DNA of 64,000 nucleotides from Chitinophagaceae bacterium (lineage in GTDB: Bacteria; Bacteroidota; Bacteroidia; Chitinophagales; UBA10324). The notes under the pieces were generated by a model, which saw only the letters and a program-made list of their open reading frames with translations, made no database searches and had not been told where the DNA came from. The stretch is from contig CANJII010000012.1 in NCBI GenBank assembly GCA_947474435.1, positions 1 to 64,000 on the forward strand, written 5' to 3'. Positions 1-10,191 of this stretch are shown here, one piece after another; position 1 is the stretch's first letter, and every line of letters starts with the position of its first letter. The position numbers and the translations under genes were made by a program.

Positions 1-2058
1 ATCTATAACAGCGGTGTTTTGTTTGCTTAAATGATTTTCAATTAACTCCTGGTAGCGGCGCAGTTTTGCAGCATGATACCCTCCTGCTGATTTATGGTAG
101 TACGAAGTTCGCGAATCGTTAAAAGTATTGGAAGCAGTATTGAACACTCTGTAATCAAGGGACTGGTCTTGTAAAATCTGCTGATCGGTTTGTGTTGGCT
201 GAAAGTAATTTTCATAATCACTCTTTGATACAAAATTGTCGTCGTTCAGGTATCGTTTTCCAACAGGAAACAAATCAATAAATACTAAGATTATAATTAT
301 AATTAATAGCGTGCCTTTTTTAATGGTTACAGTGAATCCTGGAAATTTGAAGAAAATTATTCCACTAACAAATAACACTAAGACGAATAATATTTCTATC
401 ATAATATTACCATAAAACATGATTAAACAGCTAACAATAAAAACTGAAATAGCAATTATAAATTTTGATTTAATACCCTTAACATAAGCGCAAATTGTAC
501 CCCATGCTAATAAAATAAAACTAAGAGAGCGAACGGCATCCATTTGTAAAAAAGAAGCGCGGTCTATCATTAATGATTTTACTAACCAATCGGGGTATCG
601 TGTATCGCCTGCAGCTTTGAAATCAAAGAACATGGAACCAAGTATAACACATACGAGGACGCCCCCGGTGATATAAAGTGCGAGAAATATTTTTTTTATC
701 ATTAAATCGGTTTCCATCTTGCGGCGCATTATGGTGTCGAGTGTAACAAACGCAAGTATTGGAATGCATACCTGAGGAATAATCATACACATTTCTACTA
801 CACGAAATTTATTGTAACCCGGCACATAGTAAAAAAACAAATCGGAAAACCACTCAAGATTATGCCCCCACGCTAGTAATGTTCCAAGGCAACTGATTGA
901 AAACAGCCACCATTTCAGTCGATCGTTAACAAGCAACATTCCTAATACAAAAAGAAACATCACTATTGCACCAAGATACACCGTACTTGATGTAAAAGGT
1001 TTATCTCCCCAGTACAAAGGCATTTGTTTTAAATAATCAGCAAGTTGTTGTCCGCTTGCACCTTGTGCCTGTAAAGCTTTGCCGGTTGCTGAGTTTTCGC
1101 TCAGTTCTTCATTTGAAGAGCCGCCCATAAAACCCGGAATTAACATAGTGAATGATTCCATTTTCCCGTAACTCCATTGCAAAGCATAATCTTTATCTAA
1201 CCCTCCGGCTGATTGAGTGTTACTGCTCAGTTCAGATTTTCCACGAATAGTTTCAGCTGCATATTCTTCAGTAGTCCAAAGCAAAGAAAGGTTCGATGCT
1301 ACTCCTAAAACAGCGGCAATAAGTAAAACACCACATGCGGTTATAAAATGTTTCCAGTCTTTTTTAAGAACGGTAAAAACAAATTCTGTTAGTCCTAAAG
1401 CAATTAAAATGAAAAATAAATAATAGGCGATTTGAATGTGATTAGACTTTACTTCAAGAGAAACAGCAAGTGCGGTAAGAGCTCCGCCTAATAAATAATT
1501 CCGTTTTCTGAATACCATTAATACTCCGGCAATCACTAAAGGCATGTAACCAATTGCTCCAATTTTAGAATTATGACCAGCTTCAATTAAACCAAGATTA
1601 TAACTCGATAATCCGAATGCAATGGCACCGGCAATACTTATCCATGGAGATATTCCCATAGTAAGTAACAGAATAAAAAAGGAAACCATGGCAATAAATA
1701 ATAATTGAGATGGATGCGGAAATCCTAACGACAAAACAGAATTGATGTATCGAACACAGTTGCCGTAATACAATGTTGCAATCTGGTAGCCCGGCATTCC
1801 GCCGAACATGGAGTTGGTCCAGAGTGCCTCCTTATTATTAGCTGCCCGAAAATCATTCAACTCTTTTGCAGCGCCTTTTCCCTGCATAATATCGCCTTGC
1901 TGAATTGCCTTTCCATCAATCAGCATGGGACTGAAATATAAAAAAGTGATTATAGCGAAAACAAGTACTCCCGTTACAATGGGCAGCCAGTTGATTTTTG
2001 CATTGGTTGTTTCTGCTTTTGCAGTGGTAGGTGATGGATTGTGATTTTTCATTTGCAT
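1..2058 (-). CDS. YfhO-like large polytopic membrane protein (partial; C-terminus runs off window start)
   Basis: Manual minus-strand reading from ATG at 2058: MQMKNHNPSPTTAKAETTNAKINWLPIVTGVLVFAIITFLYFSPML..., many TM segments, ending in ...RVFNTASNTFNDSRTSYYHKSAGGYHAAKLRRYQELIENHLSKQN typical of Bacteroidota YfhO-like proteins. Open to position 1, so absent from the ORF track. Confidence 0.88.
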   Translation of the reverse strand, partial: MQMKNHNPSPTTAKAETTNAKINWLPIVTGVLVFAIITFLYFSPMLIDGKAIQQGDIMQGKGAAKELNDFRAANNKEALWTNSMFGGMPGYQIATLYYGNCVRYINSVLSLGFPHPSQLLFIAMVSFFILLLTMGISPWISIAGAIAFGLSSYNLGLIEAGHNSKIGAIGYMPLVIAGVLMVFRKRNYLLGGALTALAVSLEVKSNHIQIAYYLFFILIALGLTEFVFTVLKKDWKHFITACGVLLIAAVLGVASNLSLLWTTEEYAAETIRGKSELSSNTQSAGGLDKDYALQWSYGKMESFTMLIPGFMGGSSNEELSENSATGKALQAQGASGQQLADYLKQMPLYWGDKPFTSSTVYLGAIVMFLFVLGMLLVNDRLKWWLFSISCLGTLLAWGHNLEWFSDLFFYYVPGYNKFRVVEMCMIIPQVCIPILAFVTLDTIMRRKMETDLMIKKIFLALYITGGVLVCVILGSMFFDFKAAGDTRYPDWLVKSLMIDRASFLQMDAVRSLSFILLAWGTICAYVKGIKSKFIIAISVFIVSCLIMFYGNIMIEILFVLVLFVSGIIFFKFPGFTVTIKKGTLLIIIIILVFIDLFPVGKRYLNDDNFVSKSDYENYFQPTQTDQQILQDQSLDYRVFNTASNTFNDSRTSYYHKSAGGYHAAKLRRYQELIENHLSKQNTAVID

Positions 2059-2120
2059 GGAATAAAAACTCCGCGTGCAAAATAGATAGATGAAATGAAT
2101 CACACAATTGTATTTGTATG

Positions 2121-2149
2121 TTGGTATTTGTTCAGAATGAATATTTTTG
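2121..2149 (+). promoter_or_regulatory. Bacteroidota-type promoter, TTG-N18-TATTTTTG
   Basis: TTG 2121-2123, 18 nt, TATTTTTG 2142-2149 (TAnnTTTG); 22 nt before ATG 2172. Confidence 0.6.
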
Positions 2150-2171
2150 TTTCACCAATCCAAAACCAAAA

Positions 2172-3128
2172 ATGAATTCAAGCGACACGGTACTCGTAAT
2201 AGGTGCATGCGGACAAATAGGTTCTGAACTCACACTCGCACTTCGTCAGATTTATAAAAATGTAATTGCAACAGATTTAAAAGAACCAGAAGGCGAATTA
2301 AAAGAAAGCGGTCAATTTGAACGGCTCGATGTGCTGAACAGAAATCAATTAGCAGAGTTGATTCAGAAAAATAATGTTACACAGGTGTATCACCTCGCTG
2401 CAATTCTTTCAGCAACCGGAGAAAAAAATCCTGAACTTGCATGGAGAGTGAATATGAAGGGACTCCGGAATGTGTTGGATGTTGCTTCTGAAGTTGGAAT
2501 TAAAAAATTATTCTGGCCAAGCACGATTGCAGTTTTTGGTCCGACCACTCCAATGAAAAATACACCGCAGTGGACAGTGATGGAACCGAATACGATTTAC
2601 GGAATCAGTAAACAAGCGGGGGAACGGTGGTGTGATTATTACTGGCAGAAAAAAAATCTAGATGTGCGCAGTGTTCGCTATCCGGGTTTAATCAGTTACA
2701 AAACTCCGGGCGGCGGTGGCACAACTGATTATGCGATTGATATTTATTTCGAAGCGAAGAAGAAAGGAAAGTACACCAGTTTTCTGGCGGCGGAAACCCG
2801 TTTGCCGATGATGTACATGCCAGATGCCATTCGTGGAACCATTGAATTGATGGAGGCACCAATTGAAAAAATAAAAGTGCGCAGCTCGTATAATATTTCT
2901 TCCATGAGTTTTAATCCGAGGGAAGTGGCTGAGAGTATTATAAAAGTGATTCCAGGTTTTGAAATTTCTTATGTGCCTGATTTTCGTCAGAAGATTGCCG
3001 AGAGCTGGCCTGAAAGTATTGATGACTCAGTAGCCAGAAAAGACTGGGGATGGAAACACAATTTCGATTTGGATGCAATGACCAAGGATATGCTCGAGCA
3101 TGTGCCGAGTGGAGTTGCGGTTCATTAG
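2172..3128 (+). CDS. NAD-dependent epimerase/dehydratase, short-chain L-threonine 3-dehydrogenase type
   Basis: GxxGQIGSEL Rossmann motif, YHLAAILSATGEKNPELAW, WPSTIAVFGPTTP, YGISKQAGE (YxxxK), SYKTPGGGTTDYA. Start chosen at ATG 2172 because a promoter-like element (2121-2149) overlaps the longer ORF start at 2118. Confidence 0.88.
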   Translation: MNSSDTVLVIGACGQIGSELTLALRQIYKNVIATDLKEPEGELKESGQFERLDVLNRNQLAELIQKNNVTQVYHLAAILSATGEKNPELAWRVNMKGLRNVLDVASEVGIKKLFWPSTIAVFGPTTPMKNTPQWTVMEPNTIYGISKQAGERWCDYYWQKKNLDVRSVRYPGLISYKTPGGGGTTDYAIDIYFEAKKKGKYTSFLAAETRLPMMYMPDAIRGTIELMEAPIEKIKVRSSYNISSMSFNPREVAESIIKVIPGFEISYVPDFRQKIAESWPESIDDSVARKDWGWKHNFDLDAMTKDMLEHVPSGVAVH

Positions 3129-3209
3129 TGGTATCATTCAGATGTTCATTAACATTTATGAATTTACAATGTAGTTCACTAGTTGTTTCAATAAACCTTA
3201 ACAAAAAAT

Positions 3210-4067
3210 ATGGAAGAAAATATTACACCTGAAAATGATAACAATATTTTAACTTCTGAAAAAAAATTGACTGAAGTAATTGAAACTAATTCTTCAAATG
3301 ATCAGGAAACTATTATTCAAAATCAAGAAACTGAAAACATGGAAGTACATCATCATCCCGACCTTCATCATAAACCTAAAAAATGGAAAGAATATATTCT
3401 TGAGTTCTTAATGATTTTTCTGGCTGTAACAATGGGATTTATTGCTGAAAACATAAGAGAACACATAACAGAACAAAAGAATGCAAAAATACTTGCACAG
3501 TCATTGCTTGATGATATAAGAAAAGATACTTCGTCTCTTCATTCACTCATTGCTTTCAGTAAAATAAAATTAAGCGCTGCCGATAGCATTCTTTCGATCG
3601 TTCATACTCCGCGCATTATCTGGAATGCCAAAAGTTTTTATACATATATATCTCCAATGGTCACTTCACTTCCTTTCAAATCAACTGATGGTACTTATTT
3701 GCAAATGAAAACTTCAGGCACATTGCGCTACTTCAAACAATCGCTTGTAAATATTATTAATGCCTATGGTGTGCAATTAAAGAAAACAGAATACAGAGAT
3801 GAGGTAGATGATAAAGGAACATGGCTTCTTGGCAATTTGCTTTTCGATTTTATTAATCTGGAAGTCATTACTGATATCCGGTTAAACAAGCCAGTGACAC
3901 ATGATATGTTCATCAGAATTGATAACGGAGAGTCAACAGATAAATTTATTAATCTGATAGCATTGAATAAAGGGTTCCGTTTCCGTACATTTCAGGAATA
4001 CAAAGAGCAGTTGAAAATTGCAGACCAATTAATTGAATTATTAAAAAAAGAATATAGCTTGGATTAG
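3210..4067 (+). CDS. Conserved hypothetical membrane-anchored protein (DUF6090-like)
   Basis: ORF with one TM segment (EYILEFLMIFLAVTMGFIAENIREHI) followed by a helical soluble domain. Confidence 0.75.
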   Translation: MEENITPENDNNILTSEKKLTEVIETNSSNDQETIIQNQETENMEVHHHPDLHHKPKKWKEYILEFLMIFLAVTMGFIAENIREHITEQKNAKILAQSLLDDIRKDTSSLHSLIAFSKIKLSAADSILSIVHTPRIIWNAKSFYTYISPMVTSLPFKSTDGTYLQMKTSGTLRYFKQSLVNIINAYGVQLKKTEYRDEVDDKGTWLLGNLLFDFINLEVITDIRLNKPVTHDMFIRIDNGESTDKFINLIALNKGFRFRTFQEYKEQLKIADQLIELLKKEYSLD

Positions 4068-4119
4068 TTAAATGAAAATCTCGTGTTTGTTATTCAGTTG
4101 ATGAACAACCAAAAAATAT

Positions 4120-4257
4120 TTACTTCTCCGGAGCATTCAAAACAAATCCAACGCCAAAAACATTTTCAATAGTTGACTTGGAATACTCTTTCAGGTATTT
4201 TCTGTTCTTATCATACAAATATCTTTTAATGTAATACGATAAATTTTCCAAACTGAA
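4120..4257 (-). pseudogene. Remnant of an OmpR-family response regulator C-terminus
   Basis: Minus translation ...IKRYLYDKNRKYLKEYSKSTIENVFGVGFVLNAPEK* matches ...ITKIRKYLKEDSDLTIENVFGVGFIFNVPGK* of the intact regulator at 5178-5879. No receiver domain is present. Confidence 0.75.
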
Positions 4258-5137
4258 GATTTTTAACAGCTGATTTAGCATTGCTCAACTGGATAAAATA
4301 AATTCCATTTGGAAAATTCCTGACATCAATTTGTCTTTCGTTTATGTTCTTTTGAACTTCATTCCCAAAACTCATTTCTTCTCCCAAGACATTAAAGATA
4401 TCTATCAAAGAAGAGCTGGTAGCAGAAATCGTTAAAGTATTAGTTGCTGTACTTGGAAAGAAAGATACAACATTGCTTCCTGATATATTATTAATTCCCT
4501 GAGTCGGATAATCTTGAATACATCTAACCGAAAATCCATTTGTCTTGTCGAAGTTGTAATGCCTGAAGACTTCGTTTGACATGTTATTCATACACCAGTT
4601 TTGCGCATCGGAGCCATCAATTTCTGAAGAAGTCCAGAATTGAGCATATCCACCTATCAATTCAGACCAATTACAATTATAAATATCGCCACCTGGCAAG
4701 GCAGCGAATCCACTTGAATTTGTGCCGGTATTTGGGCTGTTCCAATGTACTGTTCCACTTTCTTTTAATTTATATCCTGCTATTGAAGTTCCTCCCAAAT
4801 AGTTAATCAGATTGCCCCATTCATAATCGCTTGGCACATGCCAGTCAACAGGACAAGCACCTTGTGCTGTTTCGCTATGAGCATTATTCATGGCTGCATC
4901 CCAAAGCATCATCATACCATAAATATCTTTTAGACTATCGTTACTGTCGTAATAACAATCATATGGAATAGGAGTGCCATCAGAATAATGAGTTGATTTT
5001 AAATTTTGTTTGAGCCATACTTGTGAGCCTATATGAATTGTATCATAAACATTGCCATCATAATCTGTTACTGTTGCCTGTGAAAATGAACTAAGAGAGA
5101 AAGTTAGCAACATCAATGACAAGAACATTATTCTCAT
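4226..5137 (-). CDS. FISUMP-domain secreted protein with T9SS-type C-terminal region
   Basis: Signal peptide MRIMFLSLMLLTFSLSSFSQ, VTDYDGNVYDTIHIGSQVWLKQNLKSTHYSDGTPIP, C-terminal sorting-like region. The ORF-track start at 5227 overlaps the regulator gene; ATG at 5137 is preferred. Confidence 0.85.
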   Translation of the reverse strand: MRIMFLSLMLLTFSLSSFSQATVTDYDGNVYDTIHIGSQVWLKQNLKSTHYSDGTPIPYDCYYDSNDSLKDIYGMMMLWDAAMNNAHSETAQGACPVDWHVPSDYEWGNLINYLGGTSIAGYKLKESGTVHWNSPNTGTNSSGFAALPGGDIYNCNWSELIGGYAQFWTSSEIDGSDAQNWCMNNMSNEVFRHYNFDKTNGFSVRCIQDYPTQGINNISGSNVVSFFPSTATNTLTISATSSSLIDIFNVLGEEMSFGNEVQKNINERQIDVRNFPNGIYFIQLSNAKSAVKNLQFGKFIVLH

Positions 5138-5177
5138 AAACAGAATTTTTCTCAAACCTAAAGAATATATCCAAAAA

Positions 5178-5879
5178 TTATTTCCCAGGCACATTAAAAA
5201 TAAATCCAACTCCAAAAACATTTTCAATCGTTAAATCAGAATCTTCTTTCAAGTACTTGCGAATCTTTGTGATGAACACATCCAAACTTCTTCCAATAAA
5301 ATAATCGTTCTCACCCCAGAGTTCTTTCAGCATTTCTTCTCGTTTAATAATTGTATTCCGGTGGTGAGATAAGTAGTTTAAAATATCGCTTTCTCTTTCA
5401 GTGATTCGTTTTGTTTTAGAGGCTATTGTTAATGATTGTTTATGATAATCAAAAACATATTTCCCAATAGCAACGATTTCAATTTTGGTTTCTGTTTTAT
5501 TCTCGGGAATGCGTCGAATTACTGCCTTAATTTTCCATAGTAATTCTTCTTCATCAAACGGTTTGGTGATATAATCATCGGCACCTAAATCATATCCTTT
5601 GAGTTTATCTTCCCGTAAACTTTTTGCTGTGATAAAAATGACAGGAATTTTTTTGTCTTTCTTCTTTATCTCTTTTGCAAGAGAGAAACCATCCATCTTC
5701 GGCAACATCACATCGAGTAAACACAAGTCATATTCATTACTTTGAAATGCTTTCAATGCCACCTCTCCATCTTTGCAAAGTTTTAACGCAAATCCTTCGC
5801 CCTCTAAATAATCAACTAACAGCATACCCAAATTGAGATCATCTTCTGCCAATAATATTTTCAGCTTTTGTTCAGGCAT
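5178..5879 (-). CDS. Two-component response regulator, OmpR family (receiver + winged helix)
   Basis: KILLAEDDLNLG, YDLCLLDVMLPKMDG, PVIFITAKS, GADDYITKPF; wHTH ...RSLDVFITKIRKYLKED. Confidence 0.95.
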   Translation of the reverse strand: MPEQKLKILLAEDDLNLGMLLVDYLEGEGFALKLCKDGEVALKAFQSNEYDLCLLDVMLPKMDGFSLAKEIKKKDKKIPVIFITAKSLREDKLKGYDLGADDYITKPFDEEELLWKIKAVIRRIPENKTETKIEIVAIGKYVFDYHKQSLTIASKTKRITERESDILNYLSHHRNTIIKREEMLKELWGENDYFIGRSLDVFITKIRKYLKEDSDLTIENVFGVGFIFNVPGK

Positions 5880-7146
5880 TTTGAAGTGTTACTGTAAATA
5901 TTGTTCCGTTATTTTTTTCGCTTCGCACTTCAATTGTGCCGCTGTGTAACTCAATAATTTTTTTGATGTAAGCCAAACCAAGACCAAATCCTTTCACATC
6001 ATGCACATCACCGGTTGGCACTCTGAAAAATTTATCGAACACTTTCTTTTGATATTCTTTTTCAATTCCAATTCCTTTATCACTAATAACAAGAATTAAA
6101 TTTTCACCGGCATTGAAAGTTTGAATAGTTATCTCCGGCTTGTTCTTCGAATATTTTATTGAATTATCAATCAGGTTGCACAATGCGTTTGTAAGATGCG
6201 ACTTATCTCCGATCACCAAAAATCGTTTGGCTTCAAGTTTCAATTTTAAGTCGCCGTGTTTGCTTTCTATCTGAATGCTGATACATTTCACTACGCCATG
6301 AATCAATTGATGAAAGTCCAGTTCTGTTTTTTGCAATGGAATTTCTCCGCGTTCAAGTGCGGTCATGCTTAACACCTGTTCCACCTGTAATCGCAATTTT
6401 TCATTTTCTTCCAATATGATTCCGGAGTAATGTTTGATTTTTTCGGTTTCATGTATGCTTGAATCCTTAATCATCATCTTTCCAGCTAATGCAATATTTG
6501 TCAGCGGAGTTTTAAATTCATGCGTCATGTTATTTAAAAAATCTGTCGTGTGCTCAGCTATTTTTTTCTCTTTCATCAATGAAAGAATTGTTCGCCAGAA
6601 AAGCACAAGTACAATCAATATCAGCAATACAGAAGTGATGAACTGTGTTCCCATCTCTGCGATTATGAATTGATTTTTATCCGGGAAAATTACTTTCAAC
6701 TCCAATCCATTTTCGTTGGCAATGGCCGTTAAACTTTTCTGATAACTGCCAAGATGATTTGATGGAATTTGTTTAGCAAAATTGATTTCATTCGTAGCTA
6801 TAACAGTTGATGGCTTTATAATCTTGAATGAATAATTGAGATGCAGATTGTAATAATTCATGTAATACTTAAGCAATGAATCTATTTTATGTACTTCACT
6901 TGTTTCCAGTATGGCTGCTATTTCCGCGCTACTGTCCAACGCTAAACTTTCACCCATTTGACGGCATGCCTTTTCATCTGACGAAATAACTTCGGCAGTT
7001 TTAGTTAAAACCATATTCGCCTTCTCATTAAAAAACTCCTCCTTGATTTTTGCAGTTTGCAAAATCCAATTCACCTGAATGATGAGCACGACAATTAATG
7101 CAATGGAAGAAGCAGATATGAATAAATAAGTCCGGTTGAGTTTCAT
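5872..7146 (-). CDS. Sensor histidine kinase
   Basis: TM segments, H-box MTHEFKTPLTNI, N-box NLIDNSIKYS, G-boxes SDKGIGIE and GFGLGLAYIKKIIELHSG; overlaps the regulator gene by 8 nt. Confidence 0.95.
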   Translation of the reverse strand: MKLNRTYLFISASSIALIVVLIIQVNWILQTAKIKEEFFNEKANMVLTKTAEVISSDEKACRQMGESLALDSSAEIAAILETSEVHKIDSLLKYYMNYYNLHLNYSFKIIKPSTVIATNEINFAKQIPSNHLGSYQKSLTAIANENGLELKVIFPDKNQFIIAEMGTQFITSVLLILIVLVLFWRTILSLMKEKKIAEHTTDFLNNMTHEFKTPLTNIALAGKMMIKDSSIHETEKIKHYSGIILEENEKLRLQVEQVLSMTALERGEIPLQKTELDFHQLIHGVVKCISIQIESKHGDLKLKLEAKRFLVIGDKSHLTNALCNLIDNSIKYSKNKPEITIQTFNAGENLILVISDKGIGIEKEYQKKVFDKFFRVPTGDVHDVKGFGLGLAYIKKIIELHSGTIEVRSEKNNGTIFTVTLQNA

Positions 7147-7284
7147 TTATGAATTCCAAAAGTAGCCATTCAATTTATTATGGAATTTTCTTTAACAAGT
7201 CATTAACAACTCAATAACTTCTCAATAACAAAATCTGTTTTGGTGCGCCTCTACATTTGTTGCATCAAACAAAAATCAAATCTC

Positions 7285-7773
7285 ATGACAAAAAAATTAT
7301 TCGTACTACTCATCACAATTTTTTCGCTCAACAATGTCGAAAAATCATTTGCACAAACAATGAATGTTGATTCAGTTATTCAACAATATTGCAAAACACA
7401 CAAATTAGTTCCGAATAAAACCGCATCCGGAGTTTATTATGTGATTAAGAATAAAGGGGCTGGCATACCATTAACTGATAGTGCGGTAGTTAATTTGAAT
7501 TACAGTTTAAATCTGGTTGATGGAAATATTATTGACAGCAACAAGAAGAAAAAATATGGTCATAAAAATCCTTTCGAATTTAAAGTCGGAAAATTAATTC
7601 CGAAAATGGGTGGAGTAATTCCGGGTTTTAATGATGGCGCCAAATTATTGAATGTCGGTGGCAGCGCAATTTTCATTATTCCACCTACGCTTGGTTATGG
7701 AGATTTAGATTTGAAAGTTGTACCACCAAACTCAGTTCTGATTTTTGATGTGCAGATACTTGGAATAAATTAG
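7285..7773 (+). CDS. FKBP-type peptidyl-prolyl cis-trans isomerase, secreted
   Basis: Signal peptide MTKKLFVLLITIFSLN; VIPGFNDGAKLLNVGGSAIFIIPPTLGYGD...PPNSVLIFDVQIL. Confidence 0.92.
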   Translation: MTKKLFVLLITIFSLNNVEKSFAQTMNVDSVIQQYCKTHKLVPNKTASGVYYVIKNKGAGIPLTDSAVVNLNYSLNLVDGNIIDSNKKKKYGHKNPFEFKVGKLIPKMGGVIPGFNDGAKLLNVGGSAIFIIPPTLGYGDLDLKVVPPNSVLIFDVQILGIN

Positions 7774-7824
7774 TATTACATCCTCTAAAAATAAATGCTG
7801 TAACACTATCACAAATTAATCTTC

Positions 7825-8340
7825 ATGAACAAAAATTTAATTCTAACGGCAGCACTGATTTTTTTTCTAAGCTTCAATTTACAAGCGCAAACCTGGAATA
7901 TTTTTTCGCAGAACTGGTTCAACATTACTGACACACACTACAAAGGTTATTGGGAAAACGGACAAATAATTACCGAATGGGATTGCCCCGATGATTTGCA
8001 TTTTCCTCCAGTAGAAATAAAATTGTGGAACAAAGTGCCCGTCTTAAATGGTCGGCTACCGACATATGAAGAAACGCAAAACGGAACAGCGATTCATCAT
8101 TATGGAGGAAATGGAAATACAGATGTAAAACCTTACACCAAAATTATTGTTCCAAAACTGGCTTACATCAAAAGTCCGAATGCAGGAATTAATGAATTGG
8201 TTATTGTGATTCAAATAGTTCAAACTTCTACAGACATTATTGTCGGTTACAGATATGTGACAGGCGGATGCGGCGGTTCATTGCTTTGCAATTTTCATTT
8301 TTTATCTGATGATGAAATAAAAAAAGTAACAGGCAATTAA
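7825..8340 (+). CDS. Hypothetical secreted protein
   Basis: Signal peptide MNKNLILTAALIFFLSFNLQAQ; no family recognised. Confidence 0.7.
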   Translation: MNKNLILTAALIFFLSFNLQAQTWNIFSQNWFNITDTHYKGYWENGQIITEWDCPDDLHFPPVEIKLWNKVPVLNGRLPTYEETQNGTAIHHYGGNGNTDVKPYTKIIVPKLAYIKSPNAGINELVIVIQIVQTSTDIIVGYRYVTGGCGGSLLCNFHFLSDDEIKKVTGN

Positions 8341-8362
8341 TTTTTAATCCAAATTAAAAATA

Positions 8363-9457
8363 ATGAAACACATCACTCACATTCTTCTGTTCTGCATTTT
8401 GGTTTCTTCATGCAACGGCCAAAACCCAACTGTAACAGTAAATAAAACCAACACACCACTCAATTCCGGATTATTAAAAATTTCGAAACCTGAAGAAGGT
8501 TGGCAGGATGCTTCAATTGGCACCAGTATAAAAGATAAAAACGGAAACCTTTGGTTCGGCTCGAACGGGCAAGGTGTTTATCGCTACGATGGAAAAACAT
8601 TCACTCACTTCACTGAGAAAGATGGACTCTTCGACAATATTGTGTATTCCATTTTAGAAGATAAAAGCGGCAACATCTGGATTGGAACTAAAACAGGTCT
8701 GAGTAAATATGATCCTTCGAATTCGCTCAGTACAGGCTCCAAAACTTTTACGCATGTTCCAATTATTGTAACAATTAATCTCGCTTACAATCAAAAACAT
8801 TCGCAGAATAATAATCCGCTATATAAAAATGGCGTGTGGTGCATGCTGCAGGATAAAGACGGAATCATCTGGTTCGGTACTGATGATGGAGTGTTTTGTT
8901 ACGACAGAAATGGATTCATAAATTTTATTGACAGAACAAATATTATCAATGACGACAGTTTGAATATGAAAGCAATCGTTTCTATGATTCAGGATTCGAA
9001 GGGCAACATCTGGTTCGCTTCTAATTTAGGTGAAGGGCTTATTCGGTTTGACGGGAAAATTTTAAAAAGAATGACAACGAAAAATTTTCCGTGGACCGCA
9101 AGTATTGAAGAAGGTAAAAACGGAAACATATTATTCTCAAGTATGGGAAAAGGCATTTGTCGATTTGACAGGCAAACAATAACTACAAATATTTTCAAAG
9201 AGAAAGACACTCATGGGTTGCTTTATTATATATGGAAAGACAAAGCCGGTAACATTTGGTTTTGTGATGGCTACAATAACAAACCAATACTTTACTACAA
9301 TGGAAATGTTATAATAAATTTTACAGAGAAAAATAAACTGACAGATAATAACCTGGCACCTGTGATTGAAGATAATGATGGCAACATTTGGTTCGCTTCA
9401 GCAAGCATGGGGCTGTATAAATACGACAAGAAAAATTTTATCCGCTATTCGGAATAG
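8363..9457 (+). CDS. Two-component-regulator-propeller repeat lipoprotein
   Basis: Lipobox-like ILVSSC; repeated DKNGNLWFGSNGQGVYRYDG / DKSGNIWIGTKTGLSKYD / DNDGNIWFASASMGLYKYD blades. Confidence 0.88.
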   Translation: MKHITHILLFCILVSSCNGQNPTVTVNKTNTPLNSGLLKISKPEEGWQDASIGTSIKDKNGNLWFGSNGQGVYRYDGKTFTHFTEKDGLFDNIVYSILEDKSGNIWIGTKTGLSKYDPSNSLSTGSKTFTHVPIIVTINLAYNQKHSQNNNPLYKNGVWCMLQDKDGIIWFGTDDGVFCYDRNGFINFIDRTNIINDDSLNMKAIVSMIQDSKGNIWFASNLGEGLIRFDGKILKRMTTKNFPWTASIEEGKNGNILFSSMGKGICRFDRQTITTNIFKEKDTHGLLYYIWKDKAGNIWFCDGYNNKPILYYNGNVIINFTEKNKLTDNNLAPVIEDNDGNIWFASASMGLYKYDKKNFIRYSE

Positions 9458-9476
9458 AAACGAATAATAAATTCGC

Positions 9477-9495
9477 ATTCACAATTGACCATTCA
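9477..9495. repeat. Short dispersed repeat copy (rc TGAATGGTCAATTGTGAAT)
   Basis: Resembles the tandem (ATGGTCA)n...GGTGAAT element at about 40591-40637. Confidence 0.4.
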
Positions 9496-9500
9496 TAACC

Positions 9501-10133
9501 ATGCCGCTCATTTTTAATTTACAGAAAGAAGATTACGAATTAGCCGCGTGGAAGATTGACGAAGACCATTCTTTTTTTGAATCGCGGTTGAAGTTGAGTG
9601 AAGAAGAAAAAAATTTCCTTCAACACATAAAAGCACCGAATAAAAGATTGCAATGGCTCGCATCGCGCCACCTGATTCGTGTGTTACTGAAAACAGATTT
9701 ATTTATTGACAGCAATTACAAGCAGCGCGGAAAACCGGAATTACTCAGTCACAAAAAAGAAATTTCTATTTCGCATACAGAAGATGTTTGCGCTGTAATC
9801 CTGAGTGAAAACAAAAAAGTTGGAGTAGATATTGAACCCGAATACCGCGATGTAACAGTTATCGCACACAAGTATATTTCAGCAGCAGAAAAACAGAATC
9901 GCATTTTCACCAACGATCAAAATCTTTTTATCTGGTGCGCGAAGGAAGCACTTTTTAAATTATATGCGAAAGGTGAAGTATCGTTTCAGAATGATTTGTT
10001 CGTGAAATTACACGAATTAAAAACGGAGGGAACTGTTCAAACAGAAATCAGCAAACCGGATATGAACTGCACTGTTACACTTCAATATAATTATCTGAAA
10101 GAAGGATACATTATGTGCTGGTGTGTTTATTGA
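9501..10133 (+). CDS. 4'-phosphopantetheinyl transferase family protein
   Basis: RLQWLASRHLIRVLL, ISISHTEDVCAVIL, VGVDIEP, FIWCAKEALFKLY. Confidence 0.9.
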   Translation: MPLIFNLQKEDYELAAWKIDEDHSFFESRLKLSEEEKNFLQHIKAPNKRLQWLASRHLIRVLLKTDLFIDSNYKQRGKPELLSHKKEISISHTEDVCAVILSENKKVGVDIEPEYRDVTVIAHKYISAAEKQNRIFTNDQNLFIWCAKEALFKLYAKGEVSFQNDLFVKLHELKTEGTVQTEISKPDMNCTVTLQYNYLKEGYIMCWCVY

Positions 10134-10191
10134 TATTTGGCTGAATATCTTTTAAATATAAAATCAAAAGTTTCCATTTATAAAATAAAAT

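Noticed and set aside
2938-3232. Short ORFs on both strands around 2938-3232
   Set aside because: They overlap the threonine dehydrogenase-type gene and its downstream gap; no start context or family signal.
5153-5160. Promoter for the FISUMP gene (minus-strand TAGGTTTG)
   Set aside because: The -7-like box matches but no TTG at 18-20 nt upstream was found.
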